A stretch of DNA of 64,000 bases, from contig NZ_JAKVLT010000001.1 of NCBI RefSeq assembly GCF_022484225.1, forward strand, positions 744,001-808,000, written 5' to 3'. Below are positions 44,147-52,157 of the stretch, in pieces; position 1 is the first letter of the stretch; each line of letters begins with the position of its first letter. The position numbers were made by a program, and so were the translations under genes. The notes beneath the pieces were generated by a model. The model saw only the letters and a program-made list of their open reading frames with translations, was not told the DNA's origin and did no database searches. The stretch is from Pseudoramibacter sp. GTDB taxonomy: Bacteria > Bacillota > Clostridia > Eubacteriales > Eubacteriaceae.

Positions 44147-44503
44147 TTATTTTTTGTGGTCGATGTCGTAATAGATCAGGGCCATGAACACCAGATCGGC
44201 GTTGTAGGGATTGCTCATGCCGTGGCATTCTCCAGGCTTGATCAGGCAGCAGTCCCCGGGGACCACCGGCGTGACCGAGCCGTCATTGTCCCGGAAATCG
44301 CCAACCCCTTCGAGGATGTAATAGGGTTCCGTTTCCCCGGTGTGGGTGTGGACGCCGATAGAAGCGCCCGGCGGAATCGTGACCTTGGCGTACATGCGTG
44401 CAGCGCCGAGGAGTTCATTTTCATCAATAATATGTTCAATTTTAACCGTGCCTTTGCCTCCGGCAAGGTGTTCCACGTGTTTGACTTGTGTTTTGCGAAT
44501 CAT
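44147..44503 (-). CDS. cupin domain protein
   Basis: A 118-residue single-domain cupin. Motif 1 is VHTHTGETEPYYILEGVGDF (metal ligands His, His, Glu), and motif 2 is VPGDCCLIKPGECHGMSNP (His). Enzyme or metal-sensing function cannot be read from sequence. The start at 44503 has AAGGGGTG 7 bp upstream; the longer open frame to 44635 has none. A TATAAT lies close upstream on the minus strand, and the hairpin at 43998-44040 may terminate it. Confidence 0.85.
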   Translation of the reverse strand: MIRKTQVKHVEHLAGGKGTVKIEHIIDENELLGAARMYAKVTIPPGASIGVHTHTGETEPYYILEGVGDFRDNDGSVTPVVPGDCCLIKPGECHGMSNPYNADLVFMALIYYDIDHKK

Positions 44504-44769
44504 AAAATCACCCCTTATTTCGATAGAATCTCCTTTATTATAACATGATTCCTCAATTAAAACTCGGAATCTGCACGATTCAAAACCCGGAAGCGTGGTC
44601 TTAAGCGGATGCTTCAGCAGCGGAAGCTCAAGCAAATTATCGGAAGCTCTTCTTTACGAACATCCAAAAGTGCTGGGCACGATCAACGCAATGTGGAAGT
44701 TTCCAAGGGATACGAATCGGTTCATTCCGGCCATGCTTATACGGCAGATGAAGTAGACGCCATATTGGA
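44504..44769 (+). other. intergenic segment with a possible antitoxin-like remnant
   Basis: This gap between the cupin start and the defence module holds one short rightward frame (44609-44800, 63 residues). Its end, VSKGYESVHSGHAYTADEVDAILDDAFE, has the look of the C-terminus of small antitoxins. There is no ribosome site and no toxin partner, and another frame here also reads protein-like. It is best treated as degraded DNA. Confidence 0.35.
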
Positions 44770-44881
44770 TGACGCGTTCGAACTATCATCGAGTGCGTAA
44801 CGGACAGTTTAATCGCTGTCCGTTTTTTCTTTGCCGCAAAGCGCCGAATAAAATATGGTAAAATAAGATACAACGATTGAA
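44770..44881 (+). repeat. left copy of ~112-bp direct repeat (terminator plus promoter of the R-M gene)
   Basis: The copy runs from GACGCGTTCGA to CAACGATTGAA and aligns with 50466-50582 at roughly 80-85 percent by eye. It contains a hairpin terminator (ACGGACAG/CTGTCCGT at 44800-44823, then T6) and the AT-rich stretch AAAATATGGTAAAATAAGATACAACG, the likely promoter region of the R-M gene. Confidence 0.85.
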
Positions 44882-44900
44882 GACAGGGGAGGACACGGCA

Positions 44901-47711
44901 ATGACAGACGCAGAACAGCGCGAAGCAGCACGACAATTTATCAATCGATGGCAGGGCAAGGGCAACGAAGACGAAGACGGCCGGTCCTATTGGATCGAAC
45001 TGCTGCACGACGTGCTCGGGATGGAAGATGTGACCCAGCATGTCAATTTTGAAAAGAAGGTTTATGTCGACGGCAATAAAAAGCGCATTGACGCCTACTT
45101 GCCAGAAACAAAGGTTATCATCGAGCAGAAGAGCCTGGGCAAGGCACTGGATCAAAAAATTCACAACTCCGGCGATATTGACTTGACGCCCTACGAGCAG
45201 GCGAAGCGCTACAGCGATAACTTGGATTTCTCGGAGCGAGCGCGGTGGATCGTGACCTGTAATTTTGCAGAAATCTGGATTTACGATATGAACCAGGTGA
45301 ACACGAAGGATTTTGAGCCGACGAAGATCCGCCTGCCGGAGCTGCAGGACAAGTACCCGATGCTGGATTTTCTGATCAAACAGGACGTGAAGCAGGTCTC
45401 TCCTGAAATGAAGGTGTCGATCGAAGCCGGGAACATCGTCGGCAAGCTCTACGACGCTTTTGCCAAGGAGTTTGGCCTGCCGGAGGGAACGCCGAAAAAA
45501 GAGACGCCCGAAGAAAAGGCACAGCGCGAAGCGGATTTAAGAAGTCTGAACGCGTTGTGCGTCCGCCTGGTCTTCTGCCTGTACGCGGAGGACGCGGGGA
45601 TTTTCGATCGGGCGTCTTTCCACGATTACGTCGCGAGCTTTGAGCCGCAGCGGCTCCGCGGCGCGTTGAAGGAATTGTTTAAAATCCTCGACACGCCGAT
45701 CGTGGAGCGCGACCGTTTTCTCGCCGACGATCTCGCCGCCTTCCCCTACGTCAACGGCGGACTTTTTGCAGACGAGTCCCTTGAGATTCCGCCCTTTACC
45801 GAAGAACTGAAGCATGTGCTCTTGATCGACGCGTCGGAAAATTTCGACTGGCGGGGGATTTCCCCGACGATTTTCGGCGCAGTGTTCGAATCGACCTTGA
45901 ACCCGGAAACACGGCGCAAGGGCGGGATGCACTACACGAGCATCGAGAACATTCACAAAGTCATCGATCCGCTGTTCCTCGACGATTTGAAATCCGAATT
46001 TGCCGAAATCAAAGCCGAGCAGGTTTGGAAGACGAAGAAGCGTCAACTCGAAGCGTTCCAGCGCAAGCTGGCGTCGCTTAAATGGCTGGACCCGGCCTGC
46101 GGCTCCGGCAACTTCCTAACCGAGACCTATTTGTCGGTGCGGCGAATCGAAAACGAGGTGATCTCCGAGTTGCAGCACGGGCAGATCATGTACGCGCTCG
46201 AAGGGATGCGCAACCCGATTCAAGTCTCGATTTCGCAATTCTACGGGATCGAAATCAACGACTTCGCCGTCACCGTCGCCAAGACCGCGTTGTGGATCGC
46301 CGAAAGCCAGATGATGCAAGAAACTATATCTATCATTAAGATGGACCTCGATTTTCTGCCGTTGACCACTAACGCCAATATCGTCGAAGGCAACGCCCTA
46401 CGGATCGATTGGAATGACGTCGTGCCAGCAAGTGAGCTCAACTATATTATGGGGAATCCGCCGTTTGTGGGATACGCTTATCAGAGTCAAGAACAAAAAA
46501 ATGATTTAAAAAATATCAAGGCTATAACGAAAAAAAGTATCGATTATGTCGCTGGATGGTATTACAAAACGGCAGAATATTTCAATCATACAAATATACG
46601 CGCGGCGTTTGTTTCAACGAATAGTATCTGCCAAGGTGAACAAGTTGTTAATGTATGGCAGATACTTTTCGAGCATTATCAGGTTCACATTGACTTTGCT
46701 TATCGCACCTTTAGATGGGATAGTGAAGCCAATGAAAAAGCACACGTTCATGTCGTTATTGTTGGATTTAGTCAAACAGCTAATGAAAAGAGAAAAAGGA
46801 TCTTTGATAATGATAATGTAAAAGAGGTTGATAATATCAGTGCATACCTTGTTGGATCAGATAATGTTTTTATCAGTCGCAGGACCAAACCCCTTAGCAA
46901 TGTTCCAGCCATGACACGGGGCAGTCAGCCGACAGATAATGGTAATTTAATTCTTACAGAAGAAGAGAAAAATGAATTGATAAAAGCAGAGCCACAAGCC
47001 GGCGTTTGGATTCGTCCGTTTATGATGGGTAAAGATTTTATCAATCGAAAACCGCGCTACTGTCTGTGGCTTGTCGATGCAGATCCGAAAGTTTTGCGGA
47101 AGTGTCCGTTAGTTTTAAAACGCATTGAAGCTGTCAAGACGTTTCGGTTGAACAGTAAAAAAGCCGCAACGCGCAAGAAAGCGGAAACACCGCAGTTATT
47201 TGATGAGATCAAAGCCGTTAATACAAATTATGTTGCGATTCCTGTTGTTTCTTCAGAACGGAGACGATATATCCCGATTGATTTATTATCTTCAAAAATA
47301 ATAGCGGGAAATAAATTATTTATGATGCCAAACGCAACGCCTTACGAATTTGGCATTTTAACTTCAAACGTCCATATGGCATGGATGCGAACAGTTTGTG
47401 GAAGATTGAAATCAGATTATAGTTATTCCAATACCATTGTTTACAACAATTTCCCTTGGCCAACACCTACTGACAAACAAAAAGCGCTGATCGAAAAAAC
47501 GGCGCAGGGGATTCTCGACGCCCGCGACCTTTATCCGGACAGTTCCCTAGCCGATCTTTACGACCCGCTGACGATGCCGCCGGAACTTCGCAAAGCACAT
47601 CAGATGAACGACCGCGCGGTGATGCAGGCTTACGGCTTTTCGACGAAGATGAGCGAATCGGATTGTGTCGCGGAACTCATGAAGATGTATCAAAGGCTGA
47701 CGGAAAAATGA
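44901..47711 (+). CDS. type IIG (MmeI-like) restriction-modification enzyme
   Basis: A 936-residue single-chain endonuclease/adenine methyltransferase. The N-terminus has the MmeI-type helical start and PDDEXK-like nuclease core (RIDAYLPETKVIIEQKS, residues about 62-78). The methyltransferase has LDPACGSGNFL near 397 and NPPF near 518 (N6-adenine type), then a target-recognition domain and a conserved C-terminus (YNNFPWPTPT, DLYDPLTMPPELRKAHQMND). DNA from about 46440 to 47460, covering the recognition part, is AT-rich while both flanks are GC-rich, which points to domain exchange. I chose the ATG at 44901 with GGGAGG upstream. Confidence 0.9.
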   Translation: MTDAEQREAARQFINRWQGKGNEDEDGRSYWIELLHDVLGMEDVTQHVNFEKKVYVDGNKKRIDAYLPETKVIIEQKSLGKALDQKIHNSGDIDLTPYEQAKRYSDNLDFSERARWIVTCNFAEIWIYDMNQVNTKDFEPTKIRLPELQDKYPMLDFLIKQDVKQVSPEMKVSIEAGNIVGKLYDAFAKEFGLPEGTPKKETPEEKAQREADLRSLNALCVRLVFCLYAEDAGIFDRASFHDYVASFEPQRLRGALKELFKILDTPIVERDRFLADDLAAFPYVNGGLFADESLEIPPFTEELKHVLLIDASENFDWRGISPTIFGAVFESTLNPETRRKGGMHYTSIENIHKVIDPLFLDDLKSEFAEIKAEQVWKTKKRQLEAFQRKLASLKWLDPACGSGNFLTETYLSVRRIENEVISELQHGQIMYALEGMRNPIQVSISQFYGIEINDFAVTVAKTALWIAESQMMQETISIIKMDLDFLPLTTNANIVEGNALRIDWNDVVPASELNYIMGNPPFVGYAYQSQEQKNDLKNIKAITKKSIDYVAGWYYKTAEYFNHTNIRAAFVSTNSICQGEQVVNVWQILFEHYQVHIDFAYRTFRWDSEANEKAHVHVVIVGFSQTANEKRKRIFDNDNVKEVDNISAYLVGSDNVFISRRTKPLSNVPAMTRGSQPTDNGNLILTEEEKNELIKAEPQAGVWIRPFMMGKDFINRKPRYCLWLVDADPKVLRKCPLVLKRIEAVKTFRLNSKKAATRKKAETPQLFDEIKAVNTNYVAIPVVSSERRRYIPIDLLSSKIIAGNKLFMMPNATPYEFGILTSNVHMAWMRTVCGRLKSDYSYSNTIVYNNFPWPTPTDKQKALIEKTAQGILDARDLYPDSSLADLYDPLTMPPELRKAHQMNDRAVMQAYGFSTKMSESDCVAELMKMYQRLTEK

Positions 47712-47756
47712 ATAAAATTAGCATCAGACCAGAATTGATCTGATGCTAATTTTATT
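47711..47756 (+). terminator. perfect 18-bp hairpin after the R-M gene
   Basis: AATAAAATTAGCATCAGA and its exact complement are separated by 10 nt, starting on the last base of the stop codon. The right arm ends in TTTTATT. Confidence 0.88.
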
Positions 47757-47816
47757 TGTGAAAAGTTTGCCCAATTTATTTCTAAATAATCGGTATCGAT
47801 ATTGATAGATTTTTTA

Positions 47817-48179
47817 TTAATTCTTTTTTGGCAACAAATCATCATTTATAGTTGTTTGATCTTTTGAAAAATTATCTCTCATCCAATTCTGAATATTAGC
47901 TGATTTGTCAAAACAACTAGTAAATATTTTTTGCAAATTCGCAAAATGTTCTCTATTTGTTGGAAAACTATTCAAAACACTCGCAATGTTAAAATATATC
48001 CCCATCGAAAGTTCAGCGATTGCATGTAACCAGTTGTACAACTCTGTAATTTTTAAAAAATTATTCGGGTCTTGATGTAATTCACTGACAATATTATTCC
48101 AATAGTAATAATCTATATCAGAATATGAGTCGGCCATGTCAGTCTTAGAAAAATCATTTAATGAAACAATATTTTTCAT
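47817..48179 (-). CDS. hypothetical protein (120 residues) in AT-rich defence block
   Basis: The family is not recognised. The protein is helical, rich in Asn, Asp and aromatic residues (YSDIDYYYWNNIVSELHQ, LYNWLHAIAELSMGIYFNIASVL). Its ATG has no ribosome site of its own. It lies inside a small upstream frame (48154-48243) that does have AAGGAGA, which suggests either coupled translation or a frameshifted longer gene. Confidence 0.45.
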   Translation of the reverse strand: MKNIVSLNDFSKTDMADSYSDIDYYYWNNIVSELHQDPNNFLKITELYNWLHAIAELSMGIYFNIASVLNSFPTNREHFANLQKIFTSCFDKSANIQNWMRDNFSKDQTTINDDLLPKKN

Positions 48180-48243
48180 TTATAAATTCCGAAAAAGTTT
48201 GAATTTGTTGATCTAATTCGATCATTTTATTTTCACTAGTCAT
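48154..48243 (-). CDS. 29-residue leader frame overlapping the 120-residue gene
   Basis: ATG at 48243 with AAGGAGACTTT directly upstream encodes MTSENKMIELDQQIQTFSEF and nine more residues, then a TGA. It overlaps the start of the next frame by 26 bp. It may be the true start of the downstream protein, disconnected by a frameshift, or a coupled leader peptide. Confidence 0.35.
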   Translation of the reverse strand: MTSENKMIELDQQIQTFSEFINEKYCFIK

Positions 48244-48311
48244 AAAGTCTCCTTTTCCTTATCCACTAGATTTTTATAATTTTATTTTGCCAGGATTTTT
48301 AACATCATGCA

Positions 48312-48554
48312 ACGATTAACTTTTTATTTCTTTATATCAGTATCAAAACCTATGTTAATGCAACTAAATTGAGCGAAATAATTATACCGTTCCCACCACT
48401 CGCTGAACAGAAACGCATTGTTGCGAAGATTGAAGAATTAATACCCTTTGTTAAATCATGCAGGAAAAAGGCACCTTCTTCTAAAATGCAAGAAAGGATC
48501 AAAATGAAAAAGTTCCATAATACGATGAAAAGTTCAGGTTCTACTTATGAATAA
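48312..48554 (+). pseudogene. type I restriction specificity (HsdS) C-terminal remnant
   Basis: The reading frame contains TKLSEIIIPFPPLAEQKRIV and AKIEELIPFV, the signature end of an HsdS target-recognition domain and conserved helix, with some HsdS-like residues before it (LYISIKTYVNA). There is no start codon with a ribosome site, and no hsdM or hsdR nearby. It is a fragment left by recombination. Confidence 0.8.
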
Positions 48555-48610
48555 TCAAAAAAATTTATCACTATTTTTCTGTATTTATATAATCACAACT
48601 TAAGAAACAA

Positions 48611-48675
48611 AAAAATGAAATACTATTGAGAATTTTTCTGAATAATAGTAAAATTCTCAATAGTATTTCATTTTT
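48611..48675 (+). promoter_or_regulatory. perfect 26-bp inverted repeat just before the ATPase gene
   Basis: AAAAATGAAATACTATTGAG plus AATTTT (48611-48636) and its exact complement (48650-48675) are spaced by 13 nt. The right arm ends in TTTTT only 1 bp before the AGGAG ribosome site of the ATPase gene. It could be an operator, a transposon-derived end or an intrinsic attenuator; which one is not clear. Confidence 0.85.
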
Positions 48676-48688
48676 AGGAGAACATACA

Positions 48689-49876
48689 ATGATTTTACGT
48701 GAAAAATACCTTTCAGAAATCAGAGGATTTTATAATAGCGATCTAATTAAAATTATTACTGGCGTCAGGAGATGCGGAAAATCAATTATTTTGACACAAA
48801 TTATGGATGAAATTCGTTCTTTTTCAGAGAATATTATCTATCTTGACTTCGACGATCGTTCTGTAACCAGATTCATCACAAAATGGGAAGATATTTGTGA
48901 TTATGTCAATGCTCACAGATCAAAAGAAAAAGCTTATATTTTTCTCGATGAAGTTCAGGAAATCGATGGATGGGCTTCTGCATGTAGATCTTTAAGACGT
49001 GAAAATTGCTCAGTTTTCATTTCCGGATCAAATTCGAAATTACTTTCCAGAGAATTTACTAAAGAATTGTCTGGTCGCTATGTAGCATTTCGTATACGCC
49101 CATTTATCTTCCAGGAATTACAAGCTTATGGAAAAGAACTTGGAAAAGAAATCACTATTCTTGATTATCTGAAATGGGGTGGTTTTCCAAAAAGAATCGA
49201 ATTTAATACAGAAGAAGATCAACGCCGATACCTAAATGACCTTGACAGTACCATCGTTCTGAACGATATCATCAATCGATACCATATTAGAAAAACAAAG
49301 GAATTTCAAAAAGTAGTCGATTATATTTTGATATCCAATGCAAGATCTTATTCTGCCAAAGGAATTGCCGATTTTATGCGATCCAATAGTGTAACCGTTA
49401 GTGCCAATACCGTACAAAAATGGATCTCATACATGGAAGAAGCTTACGTGATCGATAAACTTCCGAAATATTCAAGAAAAGCGAAACAAAAACTTGCTCA
49501 AAGTAAAAAAATCTATGATTGCGACGTGGGTCTGAATTCTTTACGCGTAACAAACGGCCGCTACGATCTGACACACAATCTTGAAAACATTGTTTTTAAT
49601 GAACTAATTTACATGGGATATACGGTCTTTGTTTATGACAATGCAGGACGAGAAATAGATTTCCTCGCAGAAAAGGATAATAAACGCTATTTTATACAGG
49701 TTGCTTATTCTGTTGTAGAAAATAAAGCCTATGACCGAGAATTCTCAGCTTTTAAAGGCCTTTCTCAAAATGATCGAAAAATTCTGATTACCATGGATGA
49801 GAATGATTATTCTACATCCACTGTAGAACATATTCCCTTTAAAAAATTTTTGATGATGAAAAATCTTCAGCAATAA
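48689..49876 (+). CDS. AAA_14/DUF4143 ATP-binding protein
   Basis: A 395-residue protein. Walker A is ITGVRRCGKSIILTQIM near residue 25, Walker B YIFLDEVQEIDGW near 90, then SGSNSKLLSREFTKELSGRYVAFRIRPFIFQEL, the hallmark of this family. The C-terminal DUF4143 part has VLNDIINRYHIRKTKEF and a PDDEXK-like GREIDFLAEKDNKRYFIQVAYS. Such proteins are common in anaerobes and often lie in variable regions. The role is unknown. The ATG at 48689 follows AGGAG. The gene is AT-rich, unlike the chromosome, so acquired. Confidence 0.88.
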   Translation: MILREKYLSEIRGFYNSDLIKIITGVRRCGKSIILTQIMDEIRSFSENIIYLDFDDRSVTRFITKWEDICDYVNAHRSKEKAYIFLDEVQEIDGWASACRSLRRENCSVFISGSNSKLLSREFTKELSGRYVAFRIRPFIFQELQAYGKELGKEITILDYLKWGGFPKRIEFNTEEDQRRYLNDLDSTIVLNDIINRYHIRKTKEFQKVVDYILISNARSYSAKGIADFMRSNSVTVSANTVQKWISYMEEAYVIDKLPKYSRKAKQKLAQSKKIYDCDVGLNSLRVTNGRYDLTHNLENIVFNELIYMGYTVFVYDNAGREIDFLAEKDNKRYFIQVAYSVVENKAYDREFSAFKGLSQNDRKILITMDENDYSTSTVEHIPFKKFLMMKNLQQ

Positions 49877-49952
49877 CAAAACCAATAATAGCAAGGAAGC
49901 ATTCAATAAATATCGCTTTATTTTAGGATGATTAGTATCAAAACTTAAAAAT

Positions 49953-50237
49953 ATTGTCTACAACAATTTCCCCTGGCCAACACCAACTGACAAACAAAAA
50001 GCACTGATCGAAAAAACAGCGCAGGGGATTCTCGACGCTCGCAATCTTTATCCGGACAGTTCCCTGGCTGATCTTTACGACCCGCTGACGATGCCGCCGG
50101 AACTTCGTAAGGCACATCAGATGAACGACCGCGCGGTGATGCAGGCCTACGGGTTTTCGACGAAGATGAGCGAATCGGACTGTGTCGCGGAACTCATGAA
50201 AATGTATCAAAAACTGACGGAAGCGGAAGGAAAATAA
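49953..50237 (+). pseudogene. second copy of the 3' end of the type IIG R-M gene
   Basis: The frame reads VYNNFPWPTPTDKQKALIEK, TAQGILDARNLYPDSSLADLYDP, LTMPPELRKAHQMND and so on to TAA at 50235. It matches the last 90 codons of the R-M gene (47436-47711) almost base for base. The 5' remainder is absent; AT-rich ATPase DNA sits upstream. The GC-rich end is intact, which suggests recent duplication or a donor cassette. Confidence 0.9.
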
Positions 50238-50264
50238 GGCGGAATAAAATGGAGCGTGTGAACG

Positions 50265-50488
50265 ATGAATAATCCAATCGAAAGCGATATCCAGCGTTTT
50301 CTTTTAGAACTTGGAACTGGTTTCACATTCCTTGGACGGGAATATCGCCTCGCTGCTGGAGAAACGGAACAGTTTTTAGATATGCTTTTTATAATGTGAC
50401 GCTTCATTGCTATGTGGTCATAGAGGTAAAGACCAGAGCATTTGAACATGGAAGATTTTTACTAAATGACGCGTTCGACTTATTATAG
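50265..50488 (+). pseudogene. YhcG/DUF1016 PDDEXK nuclease remnant
   Basis: The ATG at 50265 encodes NNPIESDIQRFLLELGTGFT, FLGREYRLAAGETEQFLDMLF, then a 1-bp deletion in a T run breaks the frame. After the shift NVTLHCYVVIEVKTRAFEHG follows, the end of the DUF1016 catalytic core (ExK). It stops at 50486-50488. The N-terminal winged-helix part and the tail are missing. DUF1016 proteins are often associated with restriction loci. Confidence 0.8.
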
Positions 50489-50582
50489 TCAAATGCATAA
50501 CGGACAAGTCTAATCGCTGTCCGTTTTTTATTTGCCCTAAAGCGCCGAACAGAATATGTTAAAATAAAACACAACGATTGAA
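50466..50582 (+). repeat. right copy of ~112-bp direct repeat
   Basis: The copy runs from TGACGCGTTCGAC to CAACGATTGAA, with the same terminator core (ACGGACA/TGTCCGT, then T6) and AT-rich promoter region as 44770-44881. Here it lies ahead of the DUF3784 gene, which may use the repeat's promoter. Confidence 0.85.
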
Positions 50583-50624
50583 CGGGAGACGTCAATAAAA
50601 AATAGAAAGGCATGATAAGATATA

Positions 50625-50954
50625 GTGACGAAAGAAATCTGCATTATTTTTGATTTGATAATGGCCTCCATTTTCTTATTGATTGGAATCTTATTTTATA
50701 GATCAAACGGAAAAGCGGCAGACTTTTTGACGGGATATAATACGAAGTCCGCTGAAGAACGCAAGAAGTACGATGAGAAGAAAATGTGCAAGGATTACGG
50801 GAAGCGGATGATGTTATGGCCGATCCCTTTCACAATTGGAGCTGTTATTGACTTTGTCTTTCCCATGAAGGGAACGCTGACTGCATGGATCATATGGGCA
50901 GTGATGTTAATGTTATTGTTGCTCGAAAGACATAAGAGAGAAAAAGTTAATTAG
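50625..50954 (+). CDS. DUF3784-like small membrane protein
   Basis: A 109-residue protein with one N-terminal helix (IIFDLIMASIFLLIGILFY), a charged central segment GKAADFLTGYNTKSAEERKKYDEKKMCKDYGKRM, and two more helices. This is the DUF3784 layout common in Firmicutes; function unknown. The start is GTG at 50625 with only a weak AAAGG further upstream, so it is uncertain. Confidence 0.72.
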   Translation: MTKEICIIFDLIMASIFLLIGILFYRSNGKAADFLTGYNTKSAEERKKYDEKKMCKDYGKRMMLWPIPFTIGAVIDFVFPMKGTLTAWIIWAVMLMLLLLERHKREKVN

Positions 50955-50973
50955 AATTTGAAGGAGAATCCCA

Positions 50974-51069
50974 ATGATTGCAATTCGCAAGGCAGAACTG
51001 TCCGATGCGAAAAGACTGGTGGAGATATACGATTATTCCGTGAAAAATACGGCAATTACCTTGTATTGA
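50974..51069 (+). pseudogene. N-terminal fragment of a GNAT acetyltransferase
   Basis: GAAGGAG and an ATG are followed by MIAIRKAELSDAKRLVEIYD and YSVKNTAITLY, then a TGA. These are the first 31 residues of a PAT/bar-type acetyltransferase; the acetyl-CoA motif is missing. The next 60 bp read like the end of another protein, so this is a deletion junction. Confidence 0.75.
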
Positions 51070-51216
51070 TAGAATGCTGGCGCGATGAATTAAAGGGACA
51101 GGTGGGATTCAGTTTCCACCTTGATTTTTTCCAGACGCATCACTTCTGTTAAAATGGATAATCATAAAGCAGAGAATGAACGTTTTTCGCAATACGCGGA
51201 AGGAAAGGATAAACAC

Positions 51217-51999
51217 ATGCATCTCATTATTTTTCAAGGATTGATGATCCCATTTATCGGCACGACCCTTGGGGCGGCCTGCGTCTTTTTAATGAAAGAG
51301 CAGATGTCAGAGGGACTGCAGCGCGCGCTGACCGGTTTTGCTGCCGGCGTCATGGTCGCGGCTTCAATTTGGAGCCTTTTGATCCCGGCGATGGAACAAA
51401 GCGCCCATCTCGGCCGGCTGGCTTTTCTGCCGGCCGTCGGCGGATTTTGGGGCGGCACCGCCTTCATGCTGCTCCTCGACGAGCTGATCCCCCATCTGCA
51501 TCTCGACGAAGACCAGCCCGAGGGCCTCAGGAGTCATTTGGCCAAGACGACGATGATGGTCCTCGCCGTGACCCTTCACAACATTCCGGAAGGAATGGCC
51601 GTCGGTGCCGTTTACGCGGGGCTGCTCCTCGGCAGTAAAAGCATGACCGTGTCAGGGGCGATGGCCCTTTCTCTCGGCATTGCCATTCAAAATTTCCCGG
51701 AAGGCACGATCATTTCGATGCCTCTGCGCGCAGCGGGGCAGTCGAAGGCCAAGGCTTTTTTATCCGGCACTGGCTCCGGCGCTGTGGAACCGGCAGCGGC
51801 ACTGCTGACCATTCTCTTCGCCGATCTCGTCGTGCCGGTGCTGCCGGCGCTTTTGGGGTTTGCCGCCGGCGCGATGCTTTACGTCGTCGTCGAAGAACTG
51901 GTTCCGGAAATGTCCGTCGGCGCCCATTCAAATGTCGGCGTCATGATGTTCGCCCTGGGTTTTTCGGTGATGATGGTCTTGGACGTCGTGTTTGGGTAA
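51217..51999 (+). CDS. ZIP family metal transporter
   Basis: A 260-residue membrane protein of the ZIP (GufA-like) family, importing Zn2+ or similar divalent metals. It has eight predicted helices. The metal-site helices are clear: ALTLHNIPEGMAVGAVYA-type VTLHNIPEGMAVG in helix 4 and ALGIAIQNFPEGTIISMPLR in helix 5. A His/Asp-containing loop (ELIPHLHLDEDQPEG) is present between helices 3 and 4. Start at 51217 with AAGGAAAGGAT. A strong terminator follows. Confidence 0.93.
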   Translation: MHLIIFQGLMIPFIGTTLGAACVFLMKEQMSEGLQRALTGFAAGVMVAASIWSLLIPAMEQSAHLGRLAFLPAVGGFWGGTAFMLLLDELIPHLHLDEDQPEGLRSHLAKTTMMVLAVTLHNIPEGMAVGAVYAGLLLGSKSMTVSGAMALSLGIAIQNFPEGTIISMPLRAAGQSKAKAFLSGTGSGAVEPAAALLTILFADLVVPVLPALLGFAAGAMLYVVVEELVPEMSVGAHSNVGVMMFALGFSVMMVLDVVFG

Positions 52000-52009
52000 G
52001 GAAGAGCAT

Positions 52010-52038
52010 AACAGGCCCGGTGCGGGCCTGTTATTTTT
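52010..52038 (+). terminator. Rho-independent terminator after the ZIP gene
   Basis: AACAGGCCCG-GTG-CGGGCCTGTT, then ATTTTTT. Confidence 0.92.
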
Positions 52039-52081
52039 TGCTTTATTTATTGGTGGACAGCAATATAATTGAGATTTAGCG

Positions 52082-52110
52082 TTGACAAGAGAAATTAGAT
52101 TTGATAAAGT
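52082..52110 (+). promoter_or_regulatory. sigma-A-type promoter of the nitroreductase/Rrf2/oxidoreductase operon
   Basis: TTGACA at 52082-52087 and TAAAGT at 52105-52110 are spaced by 17 bp, 48 bp before the operon's first start codon. Confidence 0.65.
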
Positions 52111-52157
52111 ATCTGCATTAAATACAAATACAAATAAAATGAGAAAGCGAAAACAAG

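Larger units (their letters stand above)
44770..50582 (+). mobile_element. defence module bracketed by ~112-bp direct repeats
   Basis: Two direct repeats (44770-44881 and 50466-50582) frame a block containing the type IIG restriction-modification gene, an HsdS remnant, an ATPase gene, a second 3' end of the restriction gene and a YhcG fragment. Much of the interior is AT-rich compared with the chromosome. Recombination between the repeats would remove the whole block in one step. Confidence 0.6.

Noticed and set aside
44609-44800. 63-residue frame resembling an antitoxin C-terminus
   Set aside because: No ribosome site, no toxin gene, and a competing frame is equally protein-like. Listed only as a low-confidence remnant within the intergenic entry.
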